64,000 nt of DNA from Eutreptiella sp. 'Long Island Sound 2002' (lineage: Eukaryota > Euglenozoa > Euglenophyceae > Eutreptiales > Eutreptiaceae), in assembly GCA_964036045.1 (NCBI GenBank), contig OZ038380.1, positions 189,000,694 to 189,064,693 of the forward strand, read 5' to 3'. The notes below the pieces were generated by a model, which was not told where the DNA came from, did not search any database, and saw nothing but the letters and a program-made list of their open reading frames with translations. Numbering within the stretch: position 1 is the first letter of the stretch; every line of letters starts with the position of its first letter. Below are positions 1 to 12,100 of this stretch, piece after piece. The translations under genes and the position numbers were made by a program.

Positions 1-72
1 CGGCCCCACTTCCTGACCCGCCGCTTTGTGGCGTTCACGCCCCCTGCGGTGGCCTTTGCAGGGGAAGTGCAG

Positions 73-150
73 GAGACGGAGGCGGCCCGCAGCAAGTTGC
101 ACGAGCAGCTGAGCACGGTGATGCAGGAGATGGAGGATGTGCGGGCCCAG
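73..150 (+). CDS. Coiled-coil exon 1 of the visible gene
   Basis: It encodes 26 residues beginning [13 protein letters not shown] and ending in CAG before the donor GTCTGC. An acceptor at 72 (GTGCAG) gives phase 0. An alternative acceptor at 61 (TTTGCAG) would add 11 nt and need a phase-1 upstream exon. Earlier exons are outside the window. Confidence 0.7.
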
Positions 151-3100
151 GTCTGCGAGGGTGCACGGGGAGGGGCGATGCGTGGCATGAGGGTCTGCCA
201 CCCTCCCCTTTGCGCTGTTGTCTGACTGACAGCTTAACTGACTGTGATTGTCTGACTAACTGTAGTCAGACATGATATTCTGTTTTCTGTTTCAGACACC
301 GTGTGTGTCTTGAGGTTCAACCAGGTTTGGCCTAGAGAATAAAGATGCATTTATGCCTTACTTACTGTGGAGTGCAGTACCTCTGATTTGCATTTATGCG
401 GCACTGTCTGTTTTTCACACAATTCCATCCAATCTCCTAATTAGGCCAGAACACATCTGTGGACCTGAGTGAACTGGAGGCGACCAGCGTGGGCAGTGGG
501 CGATGAAAGTCGCGGGGAGCAAGCATGTCCAGAGACCAAGGCGGACATTACATCCTGACCATTGAGGCCCTTTGCACAGTCCCCCAGGGGTTGTGGGGGG
601 GAGGGGGGGGGGCGGCGTCACTTGCCCCAGAAGTCCACAGTACCGAAGGCGCCGAAGAATGGCATCGGCACTCCTGTTTGCAACCACAAAACCCCGCTTT
701 GGAGCGCTGTTGGCGCGGGTCCCGCAGCTGTTTTGATGTCCTGCGTGTTATTGGAGTGCAAAGGGTCAATCGCCTGTCTGGTCCACTGATATTTGCCGTG
801 GGCAAGCACCAACAGTTGAAGCATGCTGCAGCATGCCGCAGCATGCCACAGCACCTGTTTTTGGGGCCTGTTGGTGGGGGTTTTGAAGCATGCCACAGCA
901 TGCCGCAGCACACTGGAAATTGGGTTGGGACTTTTTTGGGGGGAAATATCGGACCAAATTATCAATCCTATCCCTGTGCAGTCGTTTGTCAGAGATGGAC
1001 AGTACTCTAGTGGTTAAATGGTGCATCTGTGATTGAGAGGACTCTGGTTCCATTCCTGGGTGGCAATCTGCAACAACCCCGGCAGGGGCAGGGGCAGGGG
1101 CAGGGGCACATAGCCCAACCTGTTTCCCCCCCCCTTTTTTTTTTTTTGCTGTGCTGTGCTTTGACAGATCATTGTTTTCTTCATTTTGTCATTTGATGTC
1201 TACTGTTGAACCCACTGAGGAGGGGACAACACAACCCAAGAGGAACAAGGAGACAACCAGGAGTACCACAGACTGTTTGCAGTGGACAATTGGAGAAGGC
1301 ATCACGCAGTACCTATGTTGTATAGACACCCAGGGTGAAGGTCAAAATGGGAAATTGTATTGTATTTTATGTGCAGTATGGCTGTCATCAAAAGGTGCCA
1401 TTTTGAAGGACCATGTTTTGGGTAAAAACAAGAAACAACCAGATGGTTCCTATGCCCGCCAGCCTCAGGTCAGGGTTAGGTTTCAGCTTTTGGAAAATTG
1501 GGTTACCCCCCACGTACGGCTTGAAGCATGCCGCAGCATGCCGCAGCACAGCTAATTTTTCTTGGGGACCGTTGATGCTTGGCCGTGGGGCATGCGGGAG
1601 TCCTCTGGGCAATGCCCTCCTCTGGGGCATGCGGAGCGGAAGGGGTGCTGCTGTTTGTGACCAGGTCTCGGAGAAAGAGGCCGCGTACCTCGCAGCGAGT
1701 GACGACGTGGATGTGCTGAACTCGCAGCTTTCTGAGAAGGAGACGGCACTGCAAGCCACCACGAAGGTCCCATGCCCCCCCCCCCCCCACCCCCAGTGCG
1801 CGGTGCAGCGATGTGGACCCGAGATGGGTCACTCGTGTAGGTACGGCACAAAGCGTCTTCAGTGGTCTTGACGAAAGCCACAATCTTTTCACAAAAATTG
1901 ACTTCTGTGTTGCTTCAACAAGTCGTTGTACAAGTTTGGGGCTTGAACATGTAATGCACATCAAACAAATGTTGACCGTAGCATCGGGAAACAACGATGT
2001 CTGGTGGGTTAACAAATGCTGTAGTGGCCTTTGTGCCCACTGCTGCTGAGGTTCGTCCCGTGTTTTGATTCTATGGACTTCTCATTGAAGGGCAGATATG
2101 CGTGTCTCGGAACTTTACCGTGCACCTTTCTCCTGGTTTGTTCCGGCTACTGTTATCCTCTCCACCCGGTGCCCAACTGTTTATCCCACTGGTTGTTGAT
2201 TCCGGCTGTTGCCCAGGCATTGTAACCTGGGCTGCGACTGCTTCTCTGCACAGGGATCAGCTTTTACTGCAGTTGGTGCAGCAAGGCTGGCCAATGCTGA
2301 GATGGAACCCCTAACCCATTCCATTCCATCCCGTCCCGTCCCGTCCCATCCTGTCCCGTCCCGTCCCGTCCCATCGCATCCCATCGCATCGCATCGCATC
2401 GCATCCCATTGCATCCCATCGCATCGCATCGGATCCCGTCCCATCCCATCCCATCCCATCCCGTCCCGTCCCGTCCCGTCCCGTCCCATCGCATCCCAGC
2501 CCATCGCATCCCGTCCCGTCCCATCCCATCCCATCCCGTTCCGTCCCGTCCCGCCCCGTCCCGCCCCGTCCCGTCCCGTCCCATCGCATCCCATCGCATC
2601 CCATCCCATCGCATCCCATCGCATCCCATCGCATCCCATCCCATTGCATCCCATCGCATCCCATCGCATCCCATCCCATCGCATCCCATCGCATCCCATT
2701 GCATCCCATCGCATTCCATCGCATCCCACCTCATCTACCCCTACCCCATACCGTCCCAAACGTTCCCACTTTTTGCAGGATCTGGAATCCCTTAAGCAGC
2801 AGCTTGATGCGAGAGATGCTACGTGTCAGTCGCAGGCCGCCGATCTGGAGGCATTGCAGAAGCAAATCGCTGTGCTTCAAGCGGATGTTGCTGCTGAGCA
2901 GGAGCAGGTGCCGATTGCCTTGGAGCTGGCCCTGTGGTGGGGCACCCTCTACTACACCCGGTGTCCAGTTCTGTGGGGGGAGTGGGGGTCCAGTTCTGTG
3001 AGGGGAGTGGGGGGGTCTTGGTCCCCTCGCTGATGCATGGGAGGTCATCCACCCCTGCCCCACCCCCGGGTTGTTGCTCCACCCGCCTCTTCCTCTGACC

Positions 3101-6100
3101 GAGAAGCATGTCCGCCGGCAGTGGTGCCCTCCTCTTCTCTATGGCGTGGACAAATTTGTCAAGAATATGGAGAACGCCCCCCCCTTTTTGGGGGGGGGGG
3201 ATGGTAGTGTCACGGACCGTGTGCTCGAATCGTCACGCTGCTTATTGCGAGCATATGTGTGTGTGCTAAGTGTGAGTCGGTAAAGAGGGGGATTGGGTAA
3301 AAGCGCCTGAGGTCCGACGAAGTCGTATGAGCGCGGGTATTGCCATCCGGAAAAACTGTCGTTTACTGCTGTGACTGGCGGTTTCGCTGCAAGCTTTGAG
3401 GATCCAGCTGTCTTTGTGTGTATTACAGGGGGGGGGGGAATTTCGCGGGGAAAATTTCGCCGTTAAGAAAGGTGGCGAAATTTTCCCCTGGCGAAATTTT
3501 GGTGTAACAGTTCCATCCTTCACCACAGCTGCAGGCATTGTGTTTCCTGAGCAGGGCTACGCGCGATTACGAACGCGCCTGTGCCTGTTGATGCGTTGGA
3601 AAAGAAGCCTGCACCTTCTGCACCAGTTACTGGATCGTCTGCATCAGATTTCATATCATTTTTCGAAAATTGAGAGACATTTTGCGAGACACATGCTTGC
3701 TTGGGGCTTTGGGGATTTCAAGGGTGGCGAAATTTTCCCCTGGCGAAATTAGCCCCTGCGAAATTGTCCCCGGGCGAAATTCCCCCCCCCCCCTGTACCA
3801 CGGAAGTATTTATTGTTTTTCAGGCCTAGGGAGTTCCTGCTATTGCAATGAATTTGTTTGAATTGGTGCATGTCATTGCTGAAACCAAGAAAAGGCCCAA
3901 GAGAGCATGAGTTGAAGTGGAAGCTCGTACCCTCAAGAAATCAGTCATCCCATCCCCATTTTCCACTATCGTTCATCAGGAGGATTGTGCTGAGGAGGTT
4001 GAGGCTCTGCAAGCCAAGCTCAGCGCCGCGCAGGAGGAGTTGCGCGAGGTGACGCAGCAGCTGGCGGACAGCCGGGAGGCGAGGCAGCAGGTGGAGGAGG
4101 GCCTGGCCGCGAAGGACGAGGCGTTGGCCGCCGCCCAGGCGGAGGTGGAGGGTCTGAGGCAGCAGGCGGTCGATGCCAAGGACGATGCCGCTCTGGAGGC
4201 GGCGCTGGCGAAGGTGCAGGAGCTGGAGTCCCAGTTGGTGGGGGCTGCAGGTGCAGCGGAGGCGGCACTGGCGGCCGCCCGGACGGAGGCGGAGGAGGTG
4301 AAGGAGAAGTTGGTGGAGGCGCAGACCGCGAAGGAGGAGGCGGTGGCGGCCGTGCGGAAGGAGGTGGAGGGGCTGCAGCAGCAGCTGGAGGCCAGACCCG
4401 CAGGTGAGGGATGGGGCTGGGCACCCGCGCCAGCCCACCCTGAGCCCCCCGATGGGACGGGTACAAATGGGGGTGGGGACTAGAGGCGCCCCGCACGCCC
4501 CCCCCCCCCCTTTTCCTTTACCTTTGCATTACCACAGGCCCAACAGGCGACAGCTGACCTGGTGGTACAGTGGAGGAGGGAGGAAGGGTCCAGGCCCCTA
4601 CCCCCAGCCATTGCACTTACGGACAGCGGACACAGAGAACACATTCTGGAACACTGAGAGCAATGAAGACCGTGGGGGGCCAGGCGCAGGTGGAGCTACT
4701 GGCGGAAAAGCAAACCTGACCCATTGTGGCCCTCTTCAAATCCCCTGTTACCCTGGGTTATGGGGGGCCCTGTACCCCCCATATGTTCACCCGTTGCTTG
4801 CCTTTGGTCTGGTTGTCAATCCCCCGTTGGATGTCCCGTGTCCGGTCTTCAGGACTGCGTACTCACAGCCGCGGATCGAGCCGCGGGGAGGATGGGCGGG
4901 AAAGAGGGACGCAGAGAGGGAGGGAAGGACGAGGGACTCGGAGGTAGAGGCCCCCCAGCCCCCCAGCCCCGTCCAGACCCCTCGTGCAGTGGTGGCCGTC
5001 CTCCATGTGTCTCGACATCACATCCTCTCGTCCTCAAGAACTCCTTTTCCTTTTTGTTCAGGACAGCCCCTAGCTAGGGAACATGCGACCACTGTCGCCA
5101 TGTCCCCTCCCCCGTGCCCGTGGCTCCTCGGTGGTGCTACGTCTGATACTGCTGCTGCCCCGTGAAATGGGGCGGTGGCGATCTGGGGCTTTGTCCTGGT
5201 CTCCCGCCACCGGACTCCACCACCCCCAGCCCCCTCGCCCCGTGTAACCTTTGCAGTCAGCACTAGTTGTGACAATCTGGGGGCTTCTGTCGTACAGGGG
5301 GGGGGGGGATTTTCGTGGCACTTTAATTTCGCGTAGGAAATTGACCGCGAAATTTCCCACGCGAAATTCAGGGTTCTCTGCGAATTTCTTGTACCAGCAG
5401 TACACACTGTGGACTCTGGCGGGGGGTGATACACTCTGGTGGGGTGCTCCGCGAAATTTCCCACAGCGAAATTTACCGCCGCGAATTTGACTTGGCGCGA
5501 AAATCCCCCCCCCCCGTATTCGATGGTTGGTGGCATCCACATACCCAACATGCCAGTCATTTTATTTGATGCAATTGTCATTTGTGTCCAGTGATCTTCC
5601 GTATGCTCAGAAGGAAAGCCATTGAGCAGTTGCAAGGCCAGACTCTGGCTGTCGCAAAGCTCGTGCAACAGACACCACTGCGTGCGTGTGGTCTTGTCAC
5701 TTGAGTGGCCTGTTGGCCAGAGTTGTGGCGGTTTGTTGGGTTTCCACGCCGTCTCATGCAGGGGGCATGGATGAAGGGGCGTTGGTCGCCGCACAGAAGG
5801 AGATTGATGAGCTGAAGGTGCAACTGGCGGCCAAACCTGCAGGTGCAGTTGTAGGGCATTCGGCAGCAGGGGGATCGTTGTGGGGGGCCGCATGAGGCCC
5901 CCACGGAGCCGTGCCGTGCGGACGATGCGCGTTGCGTGAATTGGGTGTTTTTGTTATTATTGTTGTTGTTTGTCCGATGCGGATGATTGCCCCCACACGG
6001 GGCTACTTTGCTAACGTGAACTCGGTTGCCATCCCCCGTGGCCCTGAACTGAGGGAGGGGCCATGTGTGTGGCCCCGTTGTTGGCCAACCACCTCAACAA

Positions 6101-9100
6101 CTGCCGGCACACAGCGTCGTGCAAGGGCACATGGGGGCACACGGGGGCAACACGCAGGTGTACGGGGCGGCACGCGGGGGTGCGCAGGGGTACGCAGGGG
6201 CACTAAAGGGGCATAGAGACGCAGATACGGGCAGGAAGGACCGGACAACAGGGCCTTCCAAATTGTTGTAGAACGGGGCCCTTGTGACCGCCAGCTCCAA
6301 TGCCTCCCCCGCTGAGACGGCAGGGGGTTCGAGGGTGGAGCCTCGCCACACGCCCCCTCGCCCACTCTTTGCGTGAGGAGGACGCGTAGTTCAGCGGTCA
6401 TGCACGTGACGCCTGAACTAAGAGGTGCTTGGCTCGAATCCCGGTGGGGTTGGAACGCAGTGTCCTAGGCGCTAGGTTGTCTGTGGCCCCGCGAGCCGGA
6501 AGGGATGCTGCGAGGGACAGGTAGGGATCATGGTTATGCTGGAGTTCGGAGAGCGCCCGAGCACTTTACCTTTACCCTTACCCACTCTTTGCGTCATGGG
6601 GGGGTCCTCAGGGGTTCAATGCCGCGCGGCATGGCAATGAGCCAAAAGGAGGCACCGCGGTTTCGGGGTCCCCCCCCCCCCACGTTGAGAGACTCTTTTT
6701 GGTCAGGACGTTGACGCACCCCCCCCTCCCCTCAGAGGGAAAGGAAAGGGAAGTAGAGAGGGAAGGATAGGACAAGGAGGGAGACGAAGGACACAGGTTG
6801 GTGAGCCTACGGAGGGAAAGGGTCCCAGGGAAGGGCAGCAAATGGCGATCGGCTTATAGGCGCCGCTAGTTGCAAACGAAAACGACACACCAAGGCGACA
6901 TGCCAACCCCCCCCCCCCCCCACCTCAGACAGACTAACCGCAAAAAACGCCTCACTGTACTTTACATAGTGAAGCACCAACCAAGAAGGGGACACGTGCA
7001 TTGATTGGACTTCGCAGTACTGCTGGACTAATGGCTGGAATTGTCTATGGCAGGGACATTCAGTCTATCGGAACCGACCATTGATCCCCCACCTCAGACA
7101 CACACAGGCCTCAGCGCCGCGGAACACCGCCCCGTGCGCCGGTGCTGCATGTCCCCGGTGCCCAAACCCCCGCAAACCCCCGCGCCTCCCACATCCGCGC
7201 CTCCCACATGGCCGTCCTGCCCCCTTCCGCGAGGGGGCCATGTGTCGAGTGTGCCCCCACCTCCCTCAGGGCCGGTGGACGACGGGGCGTTGGTTGCCGC
7301 CCAGAAGGAGATTGAAGAGCTCAAGAAGCAGCTGGCGGCCAAACCAGCAGGTGCTCTCGTGTGTGCCCATGGAGCACCCAGGGGTATGGGGTCACGAAGG
7401 AGGTGGCCCTCAGGCCTGGGGGCCAATGCACACGCCGCTGTGGATGGATTGGCATCGTACCATCACGTGTTTCGGGCCGGCAAGTTCGTTTAGGCCAAAA
7501 AATTTTCTTTGGCGTCTTTACCACTGGGGCGCGGTGGGGGGGGAGAGGGGGCAGAACCCCCCCTCTGAAGAACAAGCCGTGGCCCAGGGGCCCGGCAGCC
7601 ATCCCCCCCTCCCATGTTTTGTAACTCCCCTTGGCAAAAGACACGGGTCTTCTCGTGACGTGCAACTGCACGAACACGTCTATCAGGGCCTGCAGAGGGC
7701 CGTACCAACGCCGTTTCTGCCCAGATTCGAGATTAATAAATGTTTTTTTTTTTTGGTTGGCCGAACATGGCGCTTATTGGGACCCGCTGCCCCGCACACA
7801 TCCCCCTCCCCCCCATCGCAACAAACCGCGTGTGCTGCCAAGTTGCACACAAACGGGGAATAAAAGTGCCTGCCAGGCCACACAACACCCCTCTCCACCA
7901 AGAACACACCCGCTTCCACGGGGGCGGCTGCCGGCCAGGACCTCACACTCCGGAGTGTCGAACCATTTCAGGGGTTGTAGAGGGGGGGGTCCCACCACCC
8001 CACCCCACCCCACCCCACCCCACCCCACACTCCAACCCAGCACCTTCTTGTCGGGCACTTGCGAACGGTTGGGTATGCGGCCCGGGTGTGATCTGACAGT
8101 TCGCACTGCCCCTTAACCCAATAGACCCAATAGGGTATCATCGGCTCCCCCCCCCCCGCCCCTAGCCCCCATTTGCAAGAATAGGGTGTGGACTGGCGGC
8201 GAGACACTTGGGGACAACTCGGTTTGCCTGATGCAGATGTCATGTCTAGAGACTGGGCAAGAATTTCTGTGGGGTCCTGAACATGCATGCATACTGTGTT
8301 GTAGGTTGTGTCACCAGCGGGGCACCTCAGCAAATTGCCACTGTCCATGCGCATGTGAAAAAAGCCAAGCTTGAGAACTCGAGCACTGTGAACAGAACCA
8401 TATAGTGAGAGAGTTGATTCAGCTGGAGAGTGTGGGGATGCGGCTTGGTACACTGCCACACTGGGAACCTCAGGGGGGTGGGCTCCTGAGGCGGTCATGG
8501 GATTAGAGTTACAATACATACACATATATAGGGAGGGTGGAAGGCAAGTGCAAGGTGCGGCTATAACAACTCAAGGTGGTGGCCCCGGACCACACGGCAT
8601 GATAAAGCGTGGGAGTCTTTGGCCCCAACTCAAGGGGCCACACCGAAGCATGGAAGCCGATAAGGAAAGAAAGGTTACATAGTGTTCCAAGAGCCCAAGA
8701 GTGGGCGAAGTGGCTGCATAACCCCTGCTGTCTCGGGGGCCCAAAGGTGGGCAATGGCTGCATAACCCCTGCTGTCTCGGGGGTCCCCAACACTTAATGC
8801 AGGGGATGAAATACGAAGTGGGAAGCAAAGGGGGACAAAATTGTTCAACATGTTTTCTGTGCCTCTTCGAAGTCCCCTGAAAAGTCTGATCATTTTGAGT
8901 CTAAACACATTTGGTGAAGAGAAGACTTCACCCCCTGCCTTATGCCAAAACAAAATCCTCTGGCGCCTCTGGTGCCCGCAAAACCCCTTGATCCATACAA
9001 CCATTTTGGGGTCTGTAGAGGGGGGGGTGGGGGCTCTTTGGGGTCGGGTCTTAGCCGGCAGCCCCCCCCCCTGTGCCTACCTCTCCTTCCCCCGGGCCTC

Positions 9101-12100
9101 TCTTTGGCAGCCCTGCCCATCGATCCGCAGGTGCCCCTCAGCCCCCGGGGGCCTTGGGGAAGATGTTGACGAACAAGACCAAAGAAATCAATTCACTGCA
9201 GGCCCAAGTGACGGAGCTGAAGGCCCAACTGGAGAAGGCGGGAGCGGGGGCTGCCGCAGCCCCAGCGACCGCAGGAGATGATGCGAAGGTCGCTGTGGCA
9301 GGGGCGTGGAGGGCTGCGGAGGCCCGGTTGCCGTCGTCTGGGAGTGGGACATGATGTTGAGCCCCTGGCAGCCCTATGCCTCTGTGTTTGTCGCGCACTG
9401 CTCCTCTGTGCCTCTATGCAAGCCTAGGAAGTATCCAGTTTTCCGGATACCTCCATTTCCCCCATTTTTCCATCCGGATACTTGGATGCTAGGTTTTTTA
9501 TTCACGACCCTGTGGGGAAGCAGGTTGCCTTTAGGAAAAATGGGAAAAATGGGACCTGCCCATGTCCCATTTTTCACCCATTTGCCCCCCATTTCTACAC
9601 CATTTTCCTCCATTTTTCTTTCTTGTTGGAACATTTTCATACATTTTCCATGATGTATTTGTAACAACTTCCCATTTTCCCCCATTTCCCTCCATTTCCC
9701 CCCATTTTCCCCCATTTCCCCCCATTTTCCCTCATTTTTCCCCATTTTACCCCATTTCCCCTCATTTTCCCTCATTTTCCCCATTTTTCCAGTGGCCTGC
9801 TGGATACTGGGATACTCCGGATATGGATACTTCCTAGGCCTGTCTATGCCTCTGTGCCTCTGTGCCTCGCTCTATGCCACTGTGCCCTGTGTTCCGAAAT
9901 GCGCGTGGAGGTGCAGAGGCACGGGAAGGCCACAGAGGCACCCAGGCATAGAAGGAGGATGGAGGCACAGAGGCACAGAGAGAGGCTCAGAGGCGCAAAG
10001 GGATAGGGCCGTAGAGGGAGAGGCACAACAGCACAGGGGCACAGGAGCAGGGAGGACGGCTGATAGGCAGAGAGTGCTGCCTAGTGCCGTGTTTGAACAT
10101 GCCTTTGTTTTGACACGGCACCTGACGAGATCTAGTGCACTTGGGCCGCTTTGACCAGTGCCCTGTTTGTTGCATTTATCGTGTGTGTGTGTGTGTGTGT
10201 TCTGTGTGTGTGTGCTGCTGGCCCTGCTTCTCCTCACACAGAAAGGCGCCTAGTGCAGGCGGGACATGCTACTGTTTTTGTTCTGCTTTGCACCTGACGA
10301 GATCTAGTACATCCAGACCAGTCTTTTCTGTGCTCTGTTTGTCGCCGAAGTGTGTGTGTGTTCGTGTGGGTGCTTTCAGAAGATATCCTGCACCCCCCCC
10401 CCCCCGGGCCCCACAGGACACCACCCTCCTCACCCCTAATCCCCTCCACGCGCGGAGGACGCCCCCGAACACGTATGTACACCCGGAAGTACCCCCAGGC
10501 ACACTCCCTCGGCCTTGATGCCCCCCCCCCCCCCACATGCACCCCTCCAGGATCATGTGCAGCAGTGAGGTGCCGTGGAATGGGGGGGGGGCAAACAGGG
10601 GGATGGCAGCGGTGCAGAAGGAAAAGGCGCAGAGACAACAAGGCGGTGAGGCGCAGCAGCTTGGGGGGGGGGGGGGGGCGACCCGAAGCGGTTTTTAGGG
10701 TCGGTGACATTGTTGTGGTGTCGGTGCCCATGGAGCTCTGCATTGGCCCCTGGGTCTCTGGCCCTGCTCAGGGCCACAACGATGCACCGGCAGTGGGGGC
10801 CGCAGTGGAGGAGGGCCCCCGGTGCTTCTGGGGGGATTATTAGCGCGCCGGGCATGTTTTTTTGACCATTCCCCACCCGTGCCTGTTTTTGCCCCCCCTC
10901 ACCAAACAATCCGGAGTACCTTCTCGCCGTGTCTAAGAATCTGGCCCGTCCTTTGCACCCAGTTTATGATGATGGCAAGGGTGCTGGTTGGAAGTGGTGG
11001 GAGTGACATTTTGTGCTGTTGAATTCTCATGTTTTGGCTTATGCAAGGTGCCTTGCAGGGAAGGTTTGCGGTCTAGCGCGGTCTACTTGGGGGACTTCCC
11101 TAGGTGAGGATAAACTTGGGGCCAGAGATAAGGTACTTAATACAAAGGTAGCGCGCCGGGCATGCACCGGGCAAACATTCCCCCTGGGGGTCATCCGCGT
11201 CTCTGCGGCCCATGCCTCTCACTAGCGCGTTGTCTCGACAGTGGCAGCAACAGCTTACGGAGGCCCAGGCGGCCCTCGCTGCAAAGACCAGCGATGTCGA
11301 GAAGTTGGAGGCCGCCAACGCTCAGCTCGAGCGCCAAGTCCAGTCCCTTCAGAACAGCAGCAACGCTGACCAGCAGCAGCAGCAGCAGCTGGAGCAGGTG
11401 CCGTGTGTCCCATGTCGTACGGTGGGGCCGAGGCACCGCGTTGCAACGGGTGTTTGTGCTGCCAAGGCCCTGCGGTGGGGGCCTTGGCAGTGCATGGCAG
11501 TGGGGGTTTGTGCCGTCAGCCGCTGCTGCATCTGCCGGGGGGGGGGGGGGGGGCTGCAGGGCCTTGGTGGGATGGACACCGCACAGCCCTGCCTTGGCCC
11601 TGCAGTAGGGCCTTGGCGGGAGAAACACCCACTGCACACTGCGCGGGCGGTGAACCACCGAAACAATTGGTAGAGTGCCTGAACATGCTGCGCAGCCCCG
11701 GTTGGGTAACACACATCGGATGTGGTGGTGGGCACCCTCCCATCTACACAGTCTTAGGAAGGACTTTGTCCGGGGCACGCCGGTGCCGGCGTGGGAGGGC
11801 TGCCAAGGGGCAGAAGCAGCCTGTGTGAGTGGCGGGACCACCGTCCCACTCTCACGCAGCACACAATGAATTCTCCCCCGGCTGTCAGGTAGCCCAACAG
11901 GCTGCCCGCCTCTCGCATTTGTATGAACCCGCCCTCTTCACCCCCACCCCAACCCAACCCAACGGGTGGGCAACCCCCGCCCCCCCACATCCACGAGTGA
12001 AGGGCTCCCCCCTCCAAAGGCGAACACGTACTTACACATAAGTACCCGCCGGCATCCCCCTTCAGCCTTGATGGCACCCCCCCGCCTCCCGCAGATGCAG

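Larger units (their letters stand above)
151..1664 (+). other. Intron 1, with repeats and a transposon-like ORF
   Basis: It holds a copy of the 226-bp dispersed element (about 219-447), a repeat shared with 50218-50338 (604-788), a tRNA-like segment (996-1070), an AT-richer ORF (1151-1555) and GCATGC-rich repeats at about 820-912 and 1525-1555. Confidence 0.6.

Noticed and set aside
2181-3033. Pro/Ser/His and Met/Trp/Asp repeat ORFs
   Set aside because: Translations of the pentanucleotide array; no splice or codon support.
5604-5690. Coil-like frame [20 protein letters not shown]
   Set aside because: A plausible acceptor exists but no donor, and the frame stops. Exons 4 and 5 already join in phase. 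It may be a dead exon.
10600-10660. Coil-like frame [12 protein letters not shown] with a GTGAGG donor
   Set aside because: Too short, no good acceptor, and its exit phase does not fit between exons 7 and 8.
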